The position numbers and the translations under genes were made by a program. A stretch of 64,000 nt of DNA, taken from assembly GCA_016716475.1 (NCBI GenBank), contig JADJWG010000001.1, forward strand, positions 186,001 to 250,000. The letters run 5' to 3'. Position 1 is the stretch's first letter. Each line of letters opens with the position of its first letter. The stretch comes from Phycisphaerales bacterium (GTDB lineage Bacteria > Planctomycetota > Phycisphaerae > UBA1845 > Fen-1342). This document shows positions 1 through 8,901 of this stretch, piece by piece. The notes beneath the pieces were generated by a model, which worked only from the letters and a program-made list of their open reading frames with translations, did no database searches and had not been told where the DNA came from.

Positions 1-228
1 AACATTCCCAACCGCTCGGAGTTTATCCGCGAAGCGATCCTCGCCGCGCTCGACAATAGTTGTCCGCTCTGTCACGGCTCCGGGGTGCTGACACCGAATC
101 AGAAGCGGCACTGGGACTCATTCACCGAAACGCACAAGCTCCGCGAGTGTGGGGACTGCCACGAGATTCACCTCGTCTGCCCCGGCACCACGGAACCCGA
201 CACCACCGTCACCCACGGTACACCGTGA
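1..228 (+). CDS. C-terminal part of a ribbon-helix-helix (CopG-like) regulator with a zinc-knuckle tail
   Basis: The reading frame is open from base 1 and stops at TGA 226-228, leaving 75 residues of a protein that begins outside the window. It opens with NRSEFIREAI, typical of the second helix of CopG/NikR-type ribbon-helix-helix DNA-binding domains. A short tail with two cysteine pairs follows (CPLCHGSG, then CGDCHEIHLVC), which looks like a metal-binding knuckle. Its stop lies 30 bases before the znuA start. Inference: a metal-responsive repressor of the zinc transporter downstream, using a different fold from the usual Zur. The N-terminal half would be needed to confirm the family. Confidence 0.7.
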   Translation, partial: NIPNRSEFIREAILAALDNSCPLCHGSGVLTPNQKRHWDSFTETHKLRECGDCHEIHLVCPGTTEPDTTVTHGTP

Positions 229-257
229 CTGACCACCCTGCACTGGAGAAAGCCATC

Positions 258-1241
258 GTGGAATCCATTCGAACACTGGCAGGATGGGCCGCCGGCTGGG
301 CAACGCTGCTCGCGCTGAGCGCACCGGTCCCAGGACACGCGCAGGACACAACCCGCCCCGCCCGGCTGAAGGTGGCGGTCACCATTGCCCCGCAGGCGTA
401 CTTCGTGGAACGTATCGGCGGCGAACATGTCGAGGTCACCGTCGTCGTCGGCCCGGGCCAATCCCCGCACGCGTACGAGCCGACGCCGCGCCAAGTCGCC
501 GCACTCGAAGCTTCGCAGCTCTATTTCACAATCGGCATCGAGGTCGAACGGGCGTTGGTGCCGAAGCTCAGGGGCATGTTCAAGAACATGGAGTTCGTGG
601 ATACACGCCGCGGTATCGCCCTGCGACGCATGACGGCCGCCGAACTGCATGCCGACTGCGACCACGGGCACGAGCAGGCCCCGCGCGGCCGGCATGAGCA
701 CGGCGACGGGGCGGTGCACGATCACTTCAGCGGCGCACCCGATCCCCATATCTGGATGAATCCGCGGCTGGTGAAGATTCAGGCGCAGACGATCACGGAA
801 GCCCTGAGCGCCGCGGACGGGGCGCGGGCGGAATTGTATAAACTGAATCTGGCCGCCTTCGAGCGTGACCTCGATGCCGTGCATGCTGAGATCGCCGCGG
901 TGCTGCAACCGTTCAAGGGGCGAGAGGTCTTCGTCTTCCACCCGGCGTACGGATACTTCCTGGACGAGTTCGGACTGAAGCAGGTGCCCGTCGAGGTGGA
1001 TGGCAAGCAACCGTCCTCGCGGCAGCTTGCGATGCTGATTGACCGGGCCCGCGCGGCGGGCGTCAAGGTGATCTTCGTGGAACCGCAGTTTTCACCGCGT
1101 TCGGCCAAGGCCGTGGCGGACGCCATTGACGGTGTCGTCGTTACACTGGACCCACTTGCGCGCGACTACCTGGTGAATTTGCGGAGCATCACGCTGAAGA
1201 TCCGCGACAAGTTTGAGTCCCCCGTGGTGGAAAAGGATTAG
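258..1241 (+). CDS. znuA: Zinc ABC transporter substrate-binding protein (ZnuA-like)
   Basis: This is the extracytoplasmic metal-binding lipocalin-unrelated cluster A-I solute receptor of a Zn/Mn uptake ABC transporter. The GTG start at 258 is preferred because GGAGAA at 245-250 sits 7 bases upstream and the product then opens with a signal peptide (hydrophobic core near residues 7-25, cleavage after GHA near 28). An in-frame GTG at 225, overlapping the previous stop, is the alternative. Predicted metal ligands are His71 (SPHAYEPTP), His164 (DPHIW), His228 (FHPAYGYF) and an acidic residue near Glu275. A His/Asp-rich loop at about 131-156 is typical of zinc-specific members. The ATPase and permease genes follow directly, giving one uptake operon. 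Confidence 0.93.
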   Translation: MESIRTLAGWAAGWATLLALSAPVPGHAQDTTRPARLKVAVTIAPQAYFVERIGGEHVEVTVVVGPGQSPHAYEPTPRQVAALEASQLYFTIGIEVERALVPKLRGMFKNMEFVDTRRGIALRRMTAAELHADCDHGHEQAPRGRHEHGDGAVHDHFSGAPDPHIWMNPRLVKIQAQTITEALSAADGARAELYKLNLAAFERDLDAVHAEIAAVLQPFKGREVFVFHPAYGYFLDEFGLKQVPVEVDGKQPSSRQLAMLIDRARAAGVKVIFVEPQFSPRSAKAVADAIDGVVVTLDPLARDYLVNLRSITLKIRDKFESPVVEKD

Positions 1242-1323
1242 GTGCCCCGCACACGTGAGCGACACCGCCGCGATGGCAGGATGCACCGGAGACCACCCCG
1301 CCGTGGAAAGGACCAGTCCCCTG

Positions 1324-2079
1324 GTGACTGCAGCACCGGTCGTCAAATTACAAAACGTTTCGTTTGCTTACGGCGCCGTGCCGGTCGTGCAGGATGTTTC
1401 GTTCGCGCTCGCGCCGGGAGACTTCGCCTGTATCGTCGGCCCCAACGGCGGCGGCAAGACCACCCTGCTGCGCCTCATGCTGGGTTTGCTGCAACCGCAA
1501 AGCGGCGCGGTGCATCTGTTCGGGCGGCCACCAATCGCGGCGCGGCGACGCATCGGCTACATGCCGCAATACACGCAACTCGATCCACAGTTCCCCGCCC
1601 TTGTACGCGATGTGGTCCGCATGGGCCTGCTGCACAACTGGCACCTGGGACCGTTCTTCGGACGGGCGGTGGCCCGCGCGGACGAAGCCCTGCGCGAGGT
1701 CGGAATGGCTGAGTTCGCGCGGCGACCTTTTGCAGCGCTTTCCGGCGGCCAGCGACAGCGTGTCCTGATCGCCCGGGCCCTCGCCTGCAACCCCGAGCTG
1801 CTGCTGCTCGACGAGCCGACCGCGAATCTCGATCCGCTCGTGCAGGACGACATGACCCAGTTGCTGACCCAGCTCAACCGGCGGCTGACGATCGTGCTCG
1901 TATCGCACGACGTGGGCTTCGTCGCCCGGCATGTACGCACGGTGATCTGCGTCAACCGCACGGCGGTTCTGCACCGGGCGGAGGAAGTCACCGGTGATTC
2001 CATCCGGGCGCTCTATGGCCCGGGGGTGCAGCTCGTGCATCACTATCATGCGGACCACGACCACGGCCACCGGCATTAA
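1324..2079 (+). CDS. znuC: Zinc ABC transporter ATP-binding protein (ZnuC-like)
   Basis: Cytoplasmic ATPase that energises the ZnuB channel. Visible motifs in order are Walker A (GPNGGGKTT), the Q-loop (MPQYTQ), the signature LSGGQRQRV, Walker B with catalytic Glu (LLLLDEPTANLD) and the H-loop (SHD). The C-terminus is a histidine-rich tail (HHYHADHDHGHRH), often seen in metal-linked ABC proteins. Start choice is uncertain: GTG 1324 has AAAGGA about 11 bases upstream and begins just before the conserved domain, whereas GTG 1255, ATG 1273 and GTG 1303 are in frame but would add a low-complexity extension. It sits between znuA and znuB. Confidence 0.9.
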   Translation: MTAAPVVKLQNVSFAYGAVPVVQDVSFALAPGDFACIVGPNGGGKTTLLRLMLGLLQPQSGAVHLFGRPPIAARRRIGYMPQYTQLDPQFPALVRDVVRMGLLHNWHLGPFFGRAVARADEALREVGMAEFARRPFAALSGGQRQRVLIARALACNPELLLLDEPTANLDPLVQDDMTQLLTQLNRRLTIVLVSHDVGFVARHVRTVICVNRTAVLHRAEEVTGDSIRALYGPGVQLVHHYHADHDHGHRH

Positions 2080-2103
2080 TCTCAGCAGGAAAGGCCCCCG
2101 GGC

Positions 2104-2964
2104 ATGCTGGAATTCTTCGAACACCTGCCGAGATACGCCTTCCTGCAAACGGCGCTGTTAAGCGGCCTGCTCGCCAGCGTGGCGTGCGGGATCATCGGCA
2201 GCTACGTGGTGGTACGGCGCATTTCCTACATGGCCGGCGGCATCGCGCACTGCATTCTCGGGGGGCTCGGGGCCGCGTACTACCTGCAGGTTACGCAGGG
2301 CTGGGAATGGCTGAACCCGCTCTACGGCGCTTTCGTAGCCGCGCTCCTTGCGGCGGCGATCATCGGATTCGTCAGCATGCGGGCCCGGCAGCGGGAGGAC
2401 ACGGTGATCGGGGCCCTCTGGGCCGTGGGCATGGCGATCGGTGTCGTATTCATGGCGCTGACGCCGGGCTACCAGCAGGATCTGACCAACTACCTTTTTG
2501 GCAGCGCGCTGCTGGTACAGAAGTCCGACCTGTGGCTGCTAGTCGGGCTCGACGTACTGGTCGTCGGCGTCGGGCTGCTGTTTTACCAGCAGTTCAAGGC
2601 CGTATGCTTCGACGAGGAATTCGCCCGCTTGCGCGGGATCAATGTCGAGACCTACTACATCACTTTGCTGATGTTGACGGCCGTGACGGTCGTACTCCTG
2701 ACCACCGTGGTGGGCGTCGTGCTCGTGATCGCCCTGCTGACGCTACCAGCCGCGATCGCGGGACACTTTGTGCGGACGCTCGGGCAGCTCATGGTCCTCG
2801 CAACACTGCTGTGCATGGGGCTGACGACAACGGGGCTCGCGGTCAGCTATGTGCCCGACCTACCGCCGGGGGCGACGACGATCCTGCTGGCCGGCGCACT
2901 GTACCTGGTAGTGGTGGTTGCATTCCGAGTGTGGCCGCGACGCCGGGTGCCCGTCCGAGCGTAG
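2104..2964 (+). CDS. znuB: Zinc ABC transporter permease (ZnuB-like)
   Basis: A 286-residue polytopic membrane protein of the ABC-3 family that forms the metal channel. The hydrophobic pattern suggests about seven to eight helices, and the motif RISYMAGGIAHCILGGLG near residue 40 is characteristic of this permease family. The ATG at 2104 is preceded by AGGAAAGG. Only 24 bases separate it from the end of znuC, so the three genes are one operon. The order receptor, ATPase, permease is the common one for zinc uptake clusters. Confidence 0.93.
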   Translation: MLEFFEHLPRYAFLQTALLSGLLASVACGIIGSYVVVRRISYMAGGIAHCILGGLGAAYYLQVTQGWEWLNPLYGAFVAALLAAAIIGFVSMRARQREDTVIGALWAVGMAIGVVFMALTPGYQQDLTNYLFGSALLVQKSDLWLLVGLDVLVVGVGLLFYQQFKAVCFDEEFARLRGINVETYYITLLMLTAVTVVLLTTVVGVVLVIALLTLPAAIAGHFVRTLGQLMVLATLLCMGLTTTGLAVSYVPDLPPGATTILLAGALYLVVVVAFRVWPRRRVPVRA

Positions 2965-3128
2965 CCAGCCGCCGCAACATTCGGGCTTATGCAGCGCTGT
3001 GCGCACCGCACGTCACAGCCGGGGACTGAGCCGGTCACTCGCGGAAGGCGCGTGGCCCTCTCACGACGCATGGAACAACGTGTCCGTTGGACGAACCGCG
3101 CCCCGGCTGTCGGCGACGGAGTTGGCGG

Positions 3129-3840
3129 TCAGGGTTGTGCGGGGGATGATGATGCGGGTGGGGTGGCTGACGTTTTCTTCCAATGGTCCGGCAGCCAGTC
3201 GTCCAGCCGGCTGACAGGCGTGTCGGGGAGGTTGGCGAGGAACTGCGTGAGGTAGGCCTGCGGGTTGATGTCGTGCCGGCGGCAGGTGCTGGTGAGCGTG
3301 CTGAGGATCGCGGCCGTCTCGCCGCCGCGGGGCGAGCCCGCGAAGAGCGCGTTCTTCCGCAGCAACGCGATCCGCTTTATCTGCTGCTCTGCCAGGCACA
3401 GCCAGTTCCGCGTCTGAGTCGCACGGTCCAGCTGTGCCAGCGACGGCAGGTGCATCACAGGTCCACCTGCCCAGGAGCGGGTCTCCGTGGCCACGCTCCA
3501 GCGCCGCGACCAGCGCCAACAGCGTCGACCGATCAAATCCCGGCTGCACTACAATGTGGTATCCACCCGACAGACGCACTTCGAGGGTGGCGCCCGCCAC
3601 CGACACACGGTCCTAGCTGTTCCGCGCACCGACCGGCGCAACCACCCGCACCTCGGCAAAGGTCATGGCGTCGCTCCGCTGCGCGTCTGCGTCCCGCAAC
3701 TCCCGCCGCCAGGCATAGAACGAGGACGGCGGCACCCGCACCCGGCGGCAATACGCCGCCACCGACAACCCGCTCGCGGCCTGACCGCGCACAAGCTCAC
3801 GCCAGCGTACGGCCGCGTCTGATTTCCTCGCCTTGCTCAT
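3129..3840 (-). pseudogene. IS66-family transposon remnant (fused, broken tnpA and tnpC fragments)
   Basis: On the minus strand the segment starts (ATG 3838-3840) as a small IS66 accessory protein with a helix-turn-helix pattern (SGLSVAAYCRRVRVPPSSFY). The frame is cut by TAG at 3613-3615. The same frame then resumes with the expected C-terminal part (TLEVRLSGGYHIVV, PGFDRSTLLALVAALE). After about 3,480 the match shifts frame and becomes the extreme C-terminus of the large IS66 transposase (LRKNALFAGSPRGG, TLTSTCRRHDINPQAYL, RLDDWLPDHWKK). tnpB and most of tnpC, including the catalytic core, are missing. It is a decayed, internally deleted insertion sequence with no sign of activity. Confidence 0.8.
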
Positions 3841-4021
3841 GACCCCCAGCATGACATGCCGAAAACCCGGCGCGTAGATGCGGGTCATTCAGCGGACACG
3901 TTTGGATGACGCTGGCGCCTGCCGGGCGGCTAGACGCATTCCGGGCCACCGACATGCCGCGCGCCATTGTGGTGCATCTGGGCCGGGACGCCGACCGGAG
4001 CCGCCCGCTTTGGAGGCCGCC

Positions 4022-4489
4022 ATGAACGCTGACAAGCTCCAACGTCTCGCCGTGCTGTCGACGCAACTGGCCGAAACGCTCATGACCGCCGCAATCTGCG
4101 CCAACGAAATTCGCGCGCTGGTCCGTGGCGAACTCGACGCACAGGCCGCTCGCGGGCGACGTCTGCCAACGAACGAGCCGCAGAGCGCCGCGCGCCCGCT
4201 CGTCGACGATTCCACGTTCACGGTGTCGTGGGGCGGCAGGACCTGTCCGCTGCGGCACACGGTTCTCTTCCGCTTGGCGGCGCGCCTGGCCCGACATCCG
4301 AACCAGTATATCTCCGCCGACCAGCTCCTCCATGATGTCTGGGAGCAGGGGGTCAAATCCGGGGACACGATTCGCAGCGCCGTTCATCGACTACGGCAGC
4401 GCTTCGACCGCGCGGGGATGCACGATCTGGCGGCTGCGATCCACGGCACCGGCGGCCGGTATGGGCTGATTCTGAACGGTCGCGAGTGA
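4022..4489 (+). CDS. Winged-helix DNA-binding protein (OmpR/PhoB-type C-terminal domain)
   Basis: A 155-residue protein. The N-terminal 45 residues look helical, and the C-terminal half carries a Trans_reg_C type winged helix (RLAARLARHPNQYISADQLL, HDVWEQGV, TIRSAVHRLRQRF, GTGGRYGLIL). No receiver or sensor domain is present, so it is not a standard response regulator. ATG 4022 has GGAGG just upstream; a longer in-frame extension to 3878 lacks protein-like character. It precedes the serine recombinase operon in the same direction and could regulate it, but no operator was recognised, so its role is unknown. Confidence 0.72.
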   Translation: MNADKLQRLAVLSTQLAETLMTAAICANEIRALVRGELDAQAARGRRLPTNEPQSAARPLVDDSTFTVSWGGRTCPLRHTVLFRLAARLARHPNQYISADQLLHDVWEQGVKSGDTIRSAVHRLRQRFDRAGMHDLAAAIHGTGGRYGLILNGRE

Positions 4490-4695
4490 CCGGAATGGCA
4501 CGCAAATGGCACACAATTGCACCCCGGGATAGCACAACCGCCAGGTAGGGTAACGCCGGTTCGGACCTTTACAGGGCGAACAGCGGATCGGCCAAGAGCG
4601 CGGCGACGTTTTCCCCGATGCTCGATCACACGCGGGCGGCGCCCGCGAACAGAGTAGCAGCAACAGCGCGATGCCGCGCGTGCAGCGAGGTATGC

Positions 4696-6216
4696 ATGTC
4701 GGAACAAGCAGCAAGCAGTCGACTGCCGTGGTGGGTACGCCCCGAAGCGCCGGGCGCGGCGCCAGTCCCACGCTTTCGTGCGGTGGCCTACTACCGACAT
4801 TCCGCCCAGGACCGGCAGGAGAATTCCGTCGCCATCCAGCAGGAGCAGGTGCAGCAGTGGGCGCGGGAGAACAGCGTCGAGATCGTGCACGACTTCGCCG
4901 ATCGCGGCAAATCCGGCCTGACCGCAGAGGGGCGCGACGGCTTCAACGACATGATGGAGAATTGGGTCAAGGCCCGTCACGATTTTGACTTCGTGCTGTG
5001 CCTCGACGTGAGCCGCTGGGGCCGCTTCCAGGACATCGACCTGTCGGCGACCTACAGCGCCGAGTGCAAGCGTCACGGCAAGCAGGTGATTTATACAACG
5101 CTGGGCAAGCCCAAGCCGAACGACCATTTCTATCAGGTCTGCGTCCAGTTCGAGCGGTTCCGCGCGGCGCAGTACAGCAAGGAGCTGAGCGACAAGGTCT
5201 TCCGCGGCTGCGTCAAGATCAGCGAGCAGGGCTACTGGGCCGGTGGCAAGCCCCCGTACGCGCTGCGACGCCTGTTGCTGGACGAGGTGCGGCACCCTGT
5301 GCAGACGCTGGCGCCGGGGCAGCGCAAGAGCATTCAGAACCAGCGCGTGACGCTAGCCCCCGGTGAGCAACTCCACGTCGCGACGGTGCAGCGCATCTTT
5401 CGCGAGTTCACACAGACGTTGCGGAGCATGCAGGTCATCGCCGAGCAGCTGAACCGCGACGGCGTGCGCTCGCCGGGCGGCGGCCAGTGGGACCGCGGGA
5501 AGGTCCGCCACATCCTGCTAAACGAGCTCTACGTCGGCACGCTCATCTACAACCGCACCACGCAGAAACTGAAGACGCCCACGCGGCATAACCCCAAAGA
5601 CCGATGGATCAAGTCGCCCGGCGCGCTCGATCCCCTGGTGGAGCGCGGGATTTTTGACGAGGCGCAGCGCTTACTCGCGCAGGCCACCCTGCGCTACACG
5701 CCGGAGTACATGCTGGACCGGCTGCGAAATGTCCTCACGGAGCACGCGCAGGTGCGGCCGGCGCTGCTGCGGGCGGCGCCCAACACGCCGGCGGCGACGA
5801 CGTACGCAAAGCACTTTTCATCTCTGGATGCGGCCTACCAGCAAGTCTTCGGTGACGCGCTGCGAGCCGTGAAGGAGGATGTAGAAGCCCAGCTGCGCCG
5901 CCTGGTCACCCAGGTCGAGGCCTACGATGATTTCCTCGTGCTCAACGGCCGGTTCACCGTCCTGATCCAACCCTCCATGCCCGTGCCGCATGGCTACAGC
6001 CACTACTGGTACTTTCGCCCGGACGCACGGGCGGTCGTGGATATCACGCTGGGGGTGCCGGTGTCCGGCCCGCAGGGTCCTGAGATCCTCGGCTATCTGG
6101 CCCTGCCGCGGTTGCTGGTCGAGCGCCGCGGCATTCGGCTGTTCAGTACTTCGGAGGCACGGCTCGACCTGTACGGCCACCGTGGCTTGGACGTGATCTT
6201 CCAGCTTGCGAGATGA
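4696..6216 (+). CDS. Large serine recombinase (resolvase family) with an atypical C-terminal domain
   Basis: Site-specific recombinase of 506 residues. The resolvase catalytic domain begins near residue 28 (AVAYYRHSAQDRQENS; nucleophile Ser36), and conserved positions continue through DVSRWGRF and the QYSKELSDKV hinge. A recombinase domain follows (GYWAGGKPPYAL, LNRDGVRSPGG, LLNELYVGTLIYNR). Unlike most large serine integrases there is no CxxC zinc ribbon; the last 130 residues form an unrecognised domain. ATG 4696 is chosen for GCGAGG five bases upstream. Its end overlaps the next ATG at 6213, so it is translationally coupled to the ParB-like gene and is the first gene of a four-gene operon. 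Confidence 0.88.
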   Translation: MSEQAASSRLPWWVRPEAPGAAPVPRFRAVAYYRHSAQDRQENSVAIQQEQVQQWARENSVEIVHDFADRGKSGLTAEGRDGFNDMMENWVKARHDFDFVLCLDVSRWGRFQDIDLSATYSAECKRHGKQVIYTTLGKPKPNDHFYQVCVQFERFRAAQYSKELSDKVFRGCVKISEQGYWAGGKPPYALRRLLLDEVRHPVQTLAPGQRKSIQNQRVTLAPGEQLHVATVQRIFREFTQTLRSMQVIAEQLNRDGVRSPGGGQWDRGKVRHILLNELYVGTLIYNRTTQKLKTPTRHNPKDRWIKSPGALDPLVERGIFDEAQRLLAQATLRYTPEYMLDRLRNVLTEHAQVRPALLRAAPNTPAATTYAKHFSSLDAAYQQVFGDALRAVKEDVEAQLRRLVTQVEAYDDFLVLNGRFTVLIQPSMPVPHGYSHYWYFRPDARAVVDITLGVPVSGPQGPEILGYLALPRLLVERRGIRLFSTSEARLDLYGHRGLDVIFQLAR

Positions 6217-7112
6217 ACATGGACGCCAGCCCCGCCATTTTGCTGATGAAAGACCGCCGCCGGGAGCTGATCCCGATCGACAAGATCAAGGTGATCAACT
6301 CGCGAAACCGCGACGAGAAGCAGTTCTCCATGAACATCCAGAGCATCGAGGCCAACGGCCAGCTCAAGGACATTCGCGTGAACGACAAGTTCCTCGCCAA
6401 GACCGGCCGCTACGAGCTGATCTGCGGCGAAGGGCGGCTCATCGCCCACCAGCGCCTCAGCCGCACGTACATTCGGGCGGAGATCGTCACCTGCACGCGC
6501 AAGCAGGCGTATTTGGAGTCGCTGGTCGAGAACCTGGCGCGGAGCCGGCCGGGCACGATGGAGTTTGCCCGCGAGCTGAAGCGGCTGCATGACGAAGGCT
6601 GGAGCTTTGAGCAGATCGCCCAAGTCGCCTGTTGATCGGTCGAGTACATCCGGCAGTACATCCAGCTGGTGGAGAACGGCGAGGAGCGTCTGATTGTGGG
6701 GGTGGAGCAGGAAGTGTTCCCCATGTCGTTCGCGGTGCTGGTGGCCAGCACGGAGGACGCCGCCATCCAGAACGTGCTGATGGATGCGTTCGACCGCGGC
6801 ATCGTGAACTGCCAGAATTTCGGCAAGGCCCGAGCGATCATCAACTCACGTCTGGACCGCCGGCGCAAGGAGGGCCACAACGGCAACGCCGAATACACCG
6901 TGACGACTCTGGCGAGCGAAATCGCGCACGCCACGCAGGCAAAAGAGTCCTACGTGCGCGAGGCGCAGGACAAGGAGTCGCGACTGTTTGTGCTGCTGGA
7001 CGGCCTGGCGCAGCTGTGGAAGGATGCCGCCCTGGTCGAGCTGCTCCAGGCCGAGGGGCTCAGCGAGCGTCCCGAATTGGCAGGGACCTACGCCGGGGTC
7101 GGCGCGCAGTGA
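6213..7112 (+). pseudogene. ParB-like partition or accessory protein, split by an in-frame TGA
   Basis: The first part (6213-6635) is a ParB N-terminal domain: LIPIDKIKVINSRNRD, then GQLKDIRVN, YELICGEGR and ESLVENLARSRP. TGA at 6633-6635 stops it after IAQVAC. The same frame continues without a break as SVEYIRQYIQLVENGEERLI to the stop at 7112, which is the expected remainder of the family. An intact gene would encode 299 residues. Relatives usually carry Lys or Arg here, so a CGA to TGA change is the simplest explanation. The downstream half could be translated separately or by readthrough. Flanking genes are intact. Confidence 0.8.
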
Positions 7113-7127
7113 AGCCGAGGATCGCCC

Positions 7128-7967
7128 ATGGACATGACACCCGCCCGCGACATCCCCATCATCCGACTCCGGCCGCTGCGCGAACGTAAGGTCACGCAGC
7201 GGGAGTTCGACCGCATTCGCGTCAGCATCAAGGCGATCGGCCTGATCGAGCCGTTGCTCGTCTACCCCGAAGGGGAGGACTTCGTCATCATCGACGGCGC
7301 GCAGCGCTATCGCGCCCTGCTGGAAATGGGCGTCGAAGTCGTGCCCTGCATCCTGGCCGAACGCCGGGAAGCATTCACCGGCAATCGTATGGTGAATCGC
7401 GTTTCGCCGATCCAGGAACATCGGATGATCGAGAAGTCGCTCGAGGAGTTGGACGAGCAGTCCATCGCCGCGGCGCTCGGGATCGGCACCATCACCCATC
7501 GCATCAAGAAGACGCTGCTCAAGCAACTGCACCCGGAAGTGGCCACCGCGTACGACGCGGGGACGATCACGCGCACGTGCGCGATGGAGCTCACGCACGT
7601 CAAGCCGGCCCGGCAGCACGAGATCCTGACGGCCATGTACGGCTACAAGGACTTCAGCGTCGCGTTTGCGCGGAGTCTGATACTGAAGACGCCCCCGGGG
7701 CAGCGGGACACGCGGCGTCGCCACAAGCACAATCCCTGGGTCAAGGCGTCCCAGCGCAAGAGTGACCTGCTGAAGAAGCTCACTGACGCGGAACAGAAGC
7801 ACGATTTCTACTCGCGGCTCTACAAGCAGTACACCGTGGACCTGCTGCGGCTGGCGATCTACGCCCGATCGCTGCTGACGAACGCGGTGGTGCGCGCACA
7901 CCTGGATCAGCACCATGCGCCGCTCGTCGCGCGCTTCGAGGCGATTATTGCGGACGCACGAGGGTAG
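7128..7967 (+). CDS. ParB/RepB-like protein (ParB N-terminal plus RepB C-terminal type domain)
   Basis: A 279-residue protein with a ParB-type N-terminal domain (IIRLRPLRERKVTQREFDRI, GLIEPLLVYP, VIIDGAQRYRALLEMG). A predicted helix-turn-helix region lies around residues 100-140 (EELDEQSIAAALGI, TITHRIKKTL), and a Lys/Arg-rich helical C-terminal part resembles plasmid RepB partition proteins. It lacks the usual ParA partner. It follows the split ParB-like gene by 15 bases and precedes the repeat protein by 2 bases, so it is co-transcribed with the serine recombinase. Inference: a DNA-binding co-factor of recombination rather than a chromosome partition protein. Confidence 0.82.
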   Translation: MDMTPARDIPIIRLRPLRERKVTQREFDRIRVSIKAIGLIEPLLVYPEGEDFVIIDGAQRYRALLEMGVEVVPCILAERREAFTGNRMVNRVSPIQEHRMIEKSLEELDEQSIAAALGIGTITHRIKKTLLKQLHPEVATAYDAGTITRTCAMELTHVKPARQHEILTAMYGYKDFSVAFARSLILKTPPGQRDTRRRHKHNPWVKASQRKSDLLKKLTDAEQKHDFYSRLYKQYTVDLLRLAIYARSLLTNAVVRAHLDQHHAPLVARFEAIIADARG

Positions 7968-7969
7968 CT

Positions 7970-8800
7970 ATGGAGACTTGGACGCGCGAACGTGTCATCC
8001 GGGAGTTGCTGGCCCACGAAGCGCGCGGCCGCCGGCTCTCTTCCAACGATGTGGAGACCAAGCTGTACCAGGCCGCCGGGCGGCTGTTCGGTTCGTGGCA
8101 CCACGCCCTGTTGGCGGCGGGCATCTCCCCCGCGCGCGTGCGGGCGCTGGTGCGTTGGCCGCGCGAGAAGATCCTCGCCGTCATCGTGGCCATTGCGCAT
8201 CAAAGCCGGCGCCTGGGGCAGGACGAACTGCGGCGCCGGCATGGCGGCTTGATGAAGGCGGCCGAGCGCGAGTTTGGCAGCTGGCCCAAGGCCGTGGCGA
8301 CCGCTGGCGTGACGCTCGTGGTACAGAAGCGCACCCCGCCCTGGACGCGCGAATCGGTCATCCAGGCGATCTTGGAGCGCTCGCTGAAGAACGCGCCACT
8401 GGGCAGTACGACGGTACAGCCGCCGTCGCTCGCGGCGGCCGCCAAGCGGGTTTTTGGCACGTGGCGCGCCGCGCTGGAGTCCGCCGGCATCCGAACGCCG
8501 GCGCCGCGCGCGGCGGCAGTGCCCGCACGATCCGCCGAAACCGGCGCTGGAGCGCCAGACCCAGCGGCCCGGCAGCGCTGGACGGCGCAGATTGTGGTCG
8601 ACGCTTTGCTAGCGCGCCTCCGCGACGGAAAGAAGATGAACGCCTTGGCCGTCTACGCCGAGCATCCGGGGCTCTATCGGGCCGCCCTACGAAACTTCGC
8701 CAACTGGCGCAACGCGCTGGCCAGCGCCGGCCTGAACCCGGAGGAGTTTTGGCGCGGCGCTACCGCGCCGTCGGAGACGGAGCCCTCAGCGAGGCCATAA
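7970..8800 (+). CDS. Protein of homing-endonuclease-associated (HNH-repeat) units, no nuclease domain
   Basis: This 276-residue protein is built from four units of roughly 60-70 residues. Each contains a W-T-R-E-x-V-I type helix, a short insert and an F-G-S/T-W-x-x-A-L-x-A-A-G-I end (RLFGSWHHALLAAGI, EFGSWPKAVATAGV, VFGTWRAALESAGI, NFANWRNALASAGL). This is the pattern of the homing endonuclease associated repeat, a small helical DNA-binding unit. No HNH or other catalytic motif is visible, so the protein is probably a DNA-binding accessory. An Ala/Pro-rich linker separates units three and four. The start is 2 bases after the previous stop. Confidence 0.75.
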   Translation: METWTRERVIRELLAHEARGRRLSSNDVETKLYQAAGRLFGSWHHALLAAGISPARVRALVRWPREKILAVIVAIAHQSRRLGQDELRRRHGGLMKAAEREFGSWPKAVATAGVTLVVQKRTPPWTRESVIQAILERSLKNAPLGSTTVQPPSLAAAAKRVFGTWRAALESAGIRTPAPRAAAVPARSAETGAGAPDPAARQRWTAQIVVDALLARLRDGKKMNALAVYAEHPGLYRAALRNFANWRNALASAGLNPEEFWRGATAPSETEPSARP

Positions 8801-8840
8801 CGTGAGTTGGCAGTCTCTGCGAAAGTGCGAAATACAGCAT

Positions 8841-8901
8841 TTTGAGACTGGCCAAGTTCGCGTGTGCAAAGGAGTTGCGCGCCAAAGTCTCAAAGTCTCA
8901 G
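8841..8901. repeat. Inverted repeat just downstream of the recombinase operon
   Basis: TTTGAGACT at 8841-8849 is matched by its exact reverse complement AGTCTCAAA at 8886-8894, and a partial third copy (AGTCTCA) follows at 8895-8901. The arms are 36 bases apart. The region 8801-9153 otherwise holds nothing I recognise. The repeat could be a weak terminator for the operon, ending in a short T run at 8904-8908, or a recombinase-binding site at the element edge. Confidence 0.4.

Noticed and set aside
6633..6635. Selenocysteine at the internal TGA of the ParB-like gene
   Set aside because: Relatives have a basic residue at this place, no selenocysteine insertion hairpin was apparent just downstream, and ParB-like proteins are not selenoproteins.
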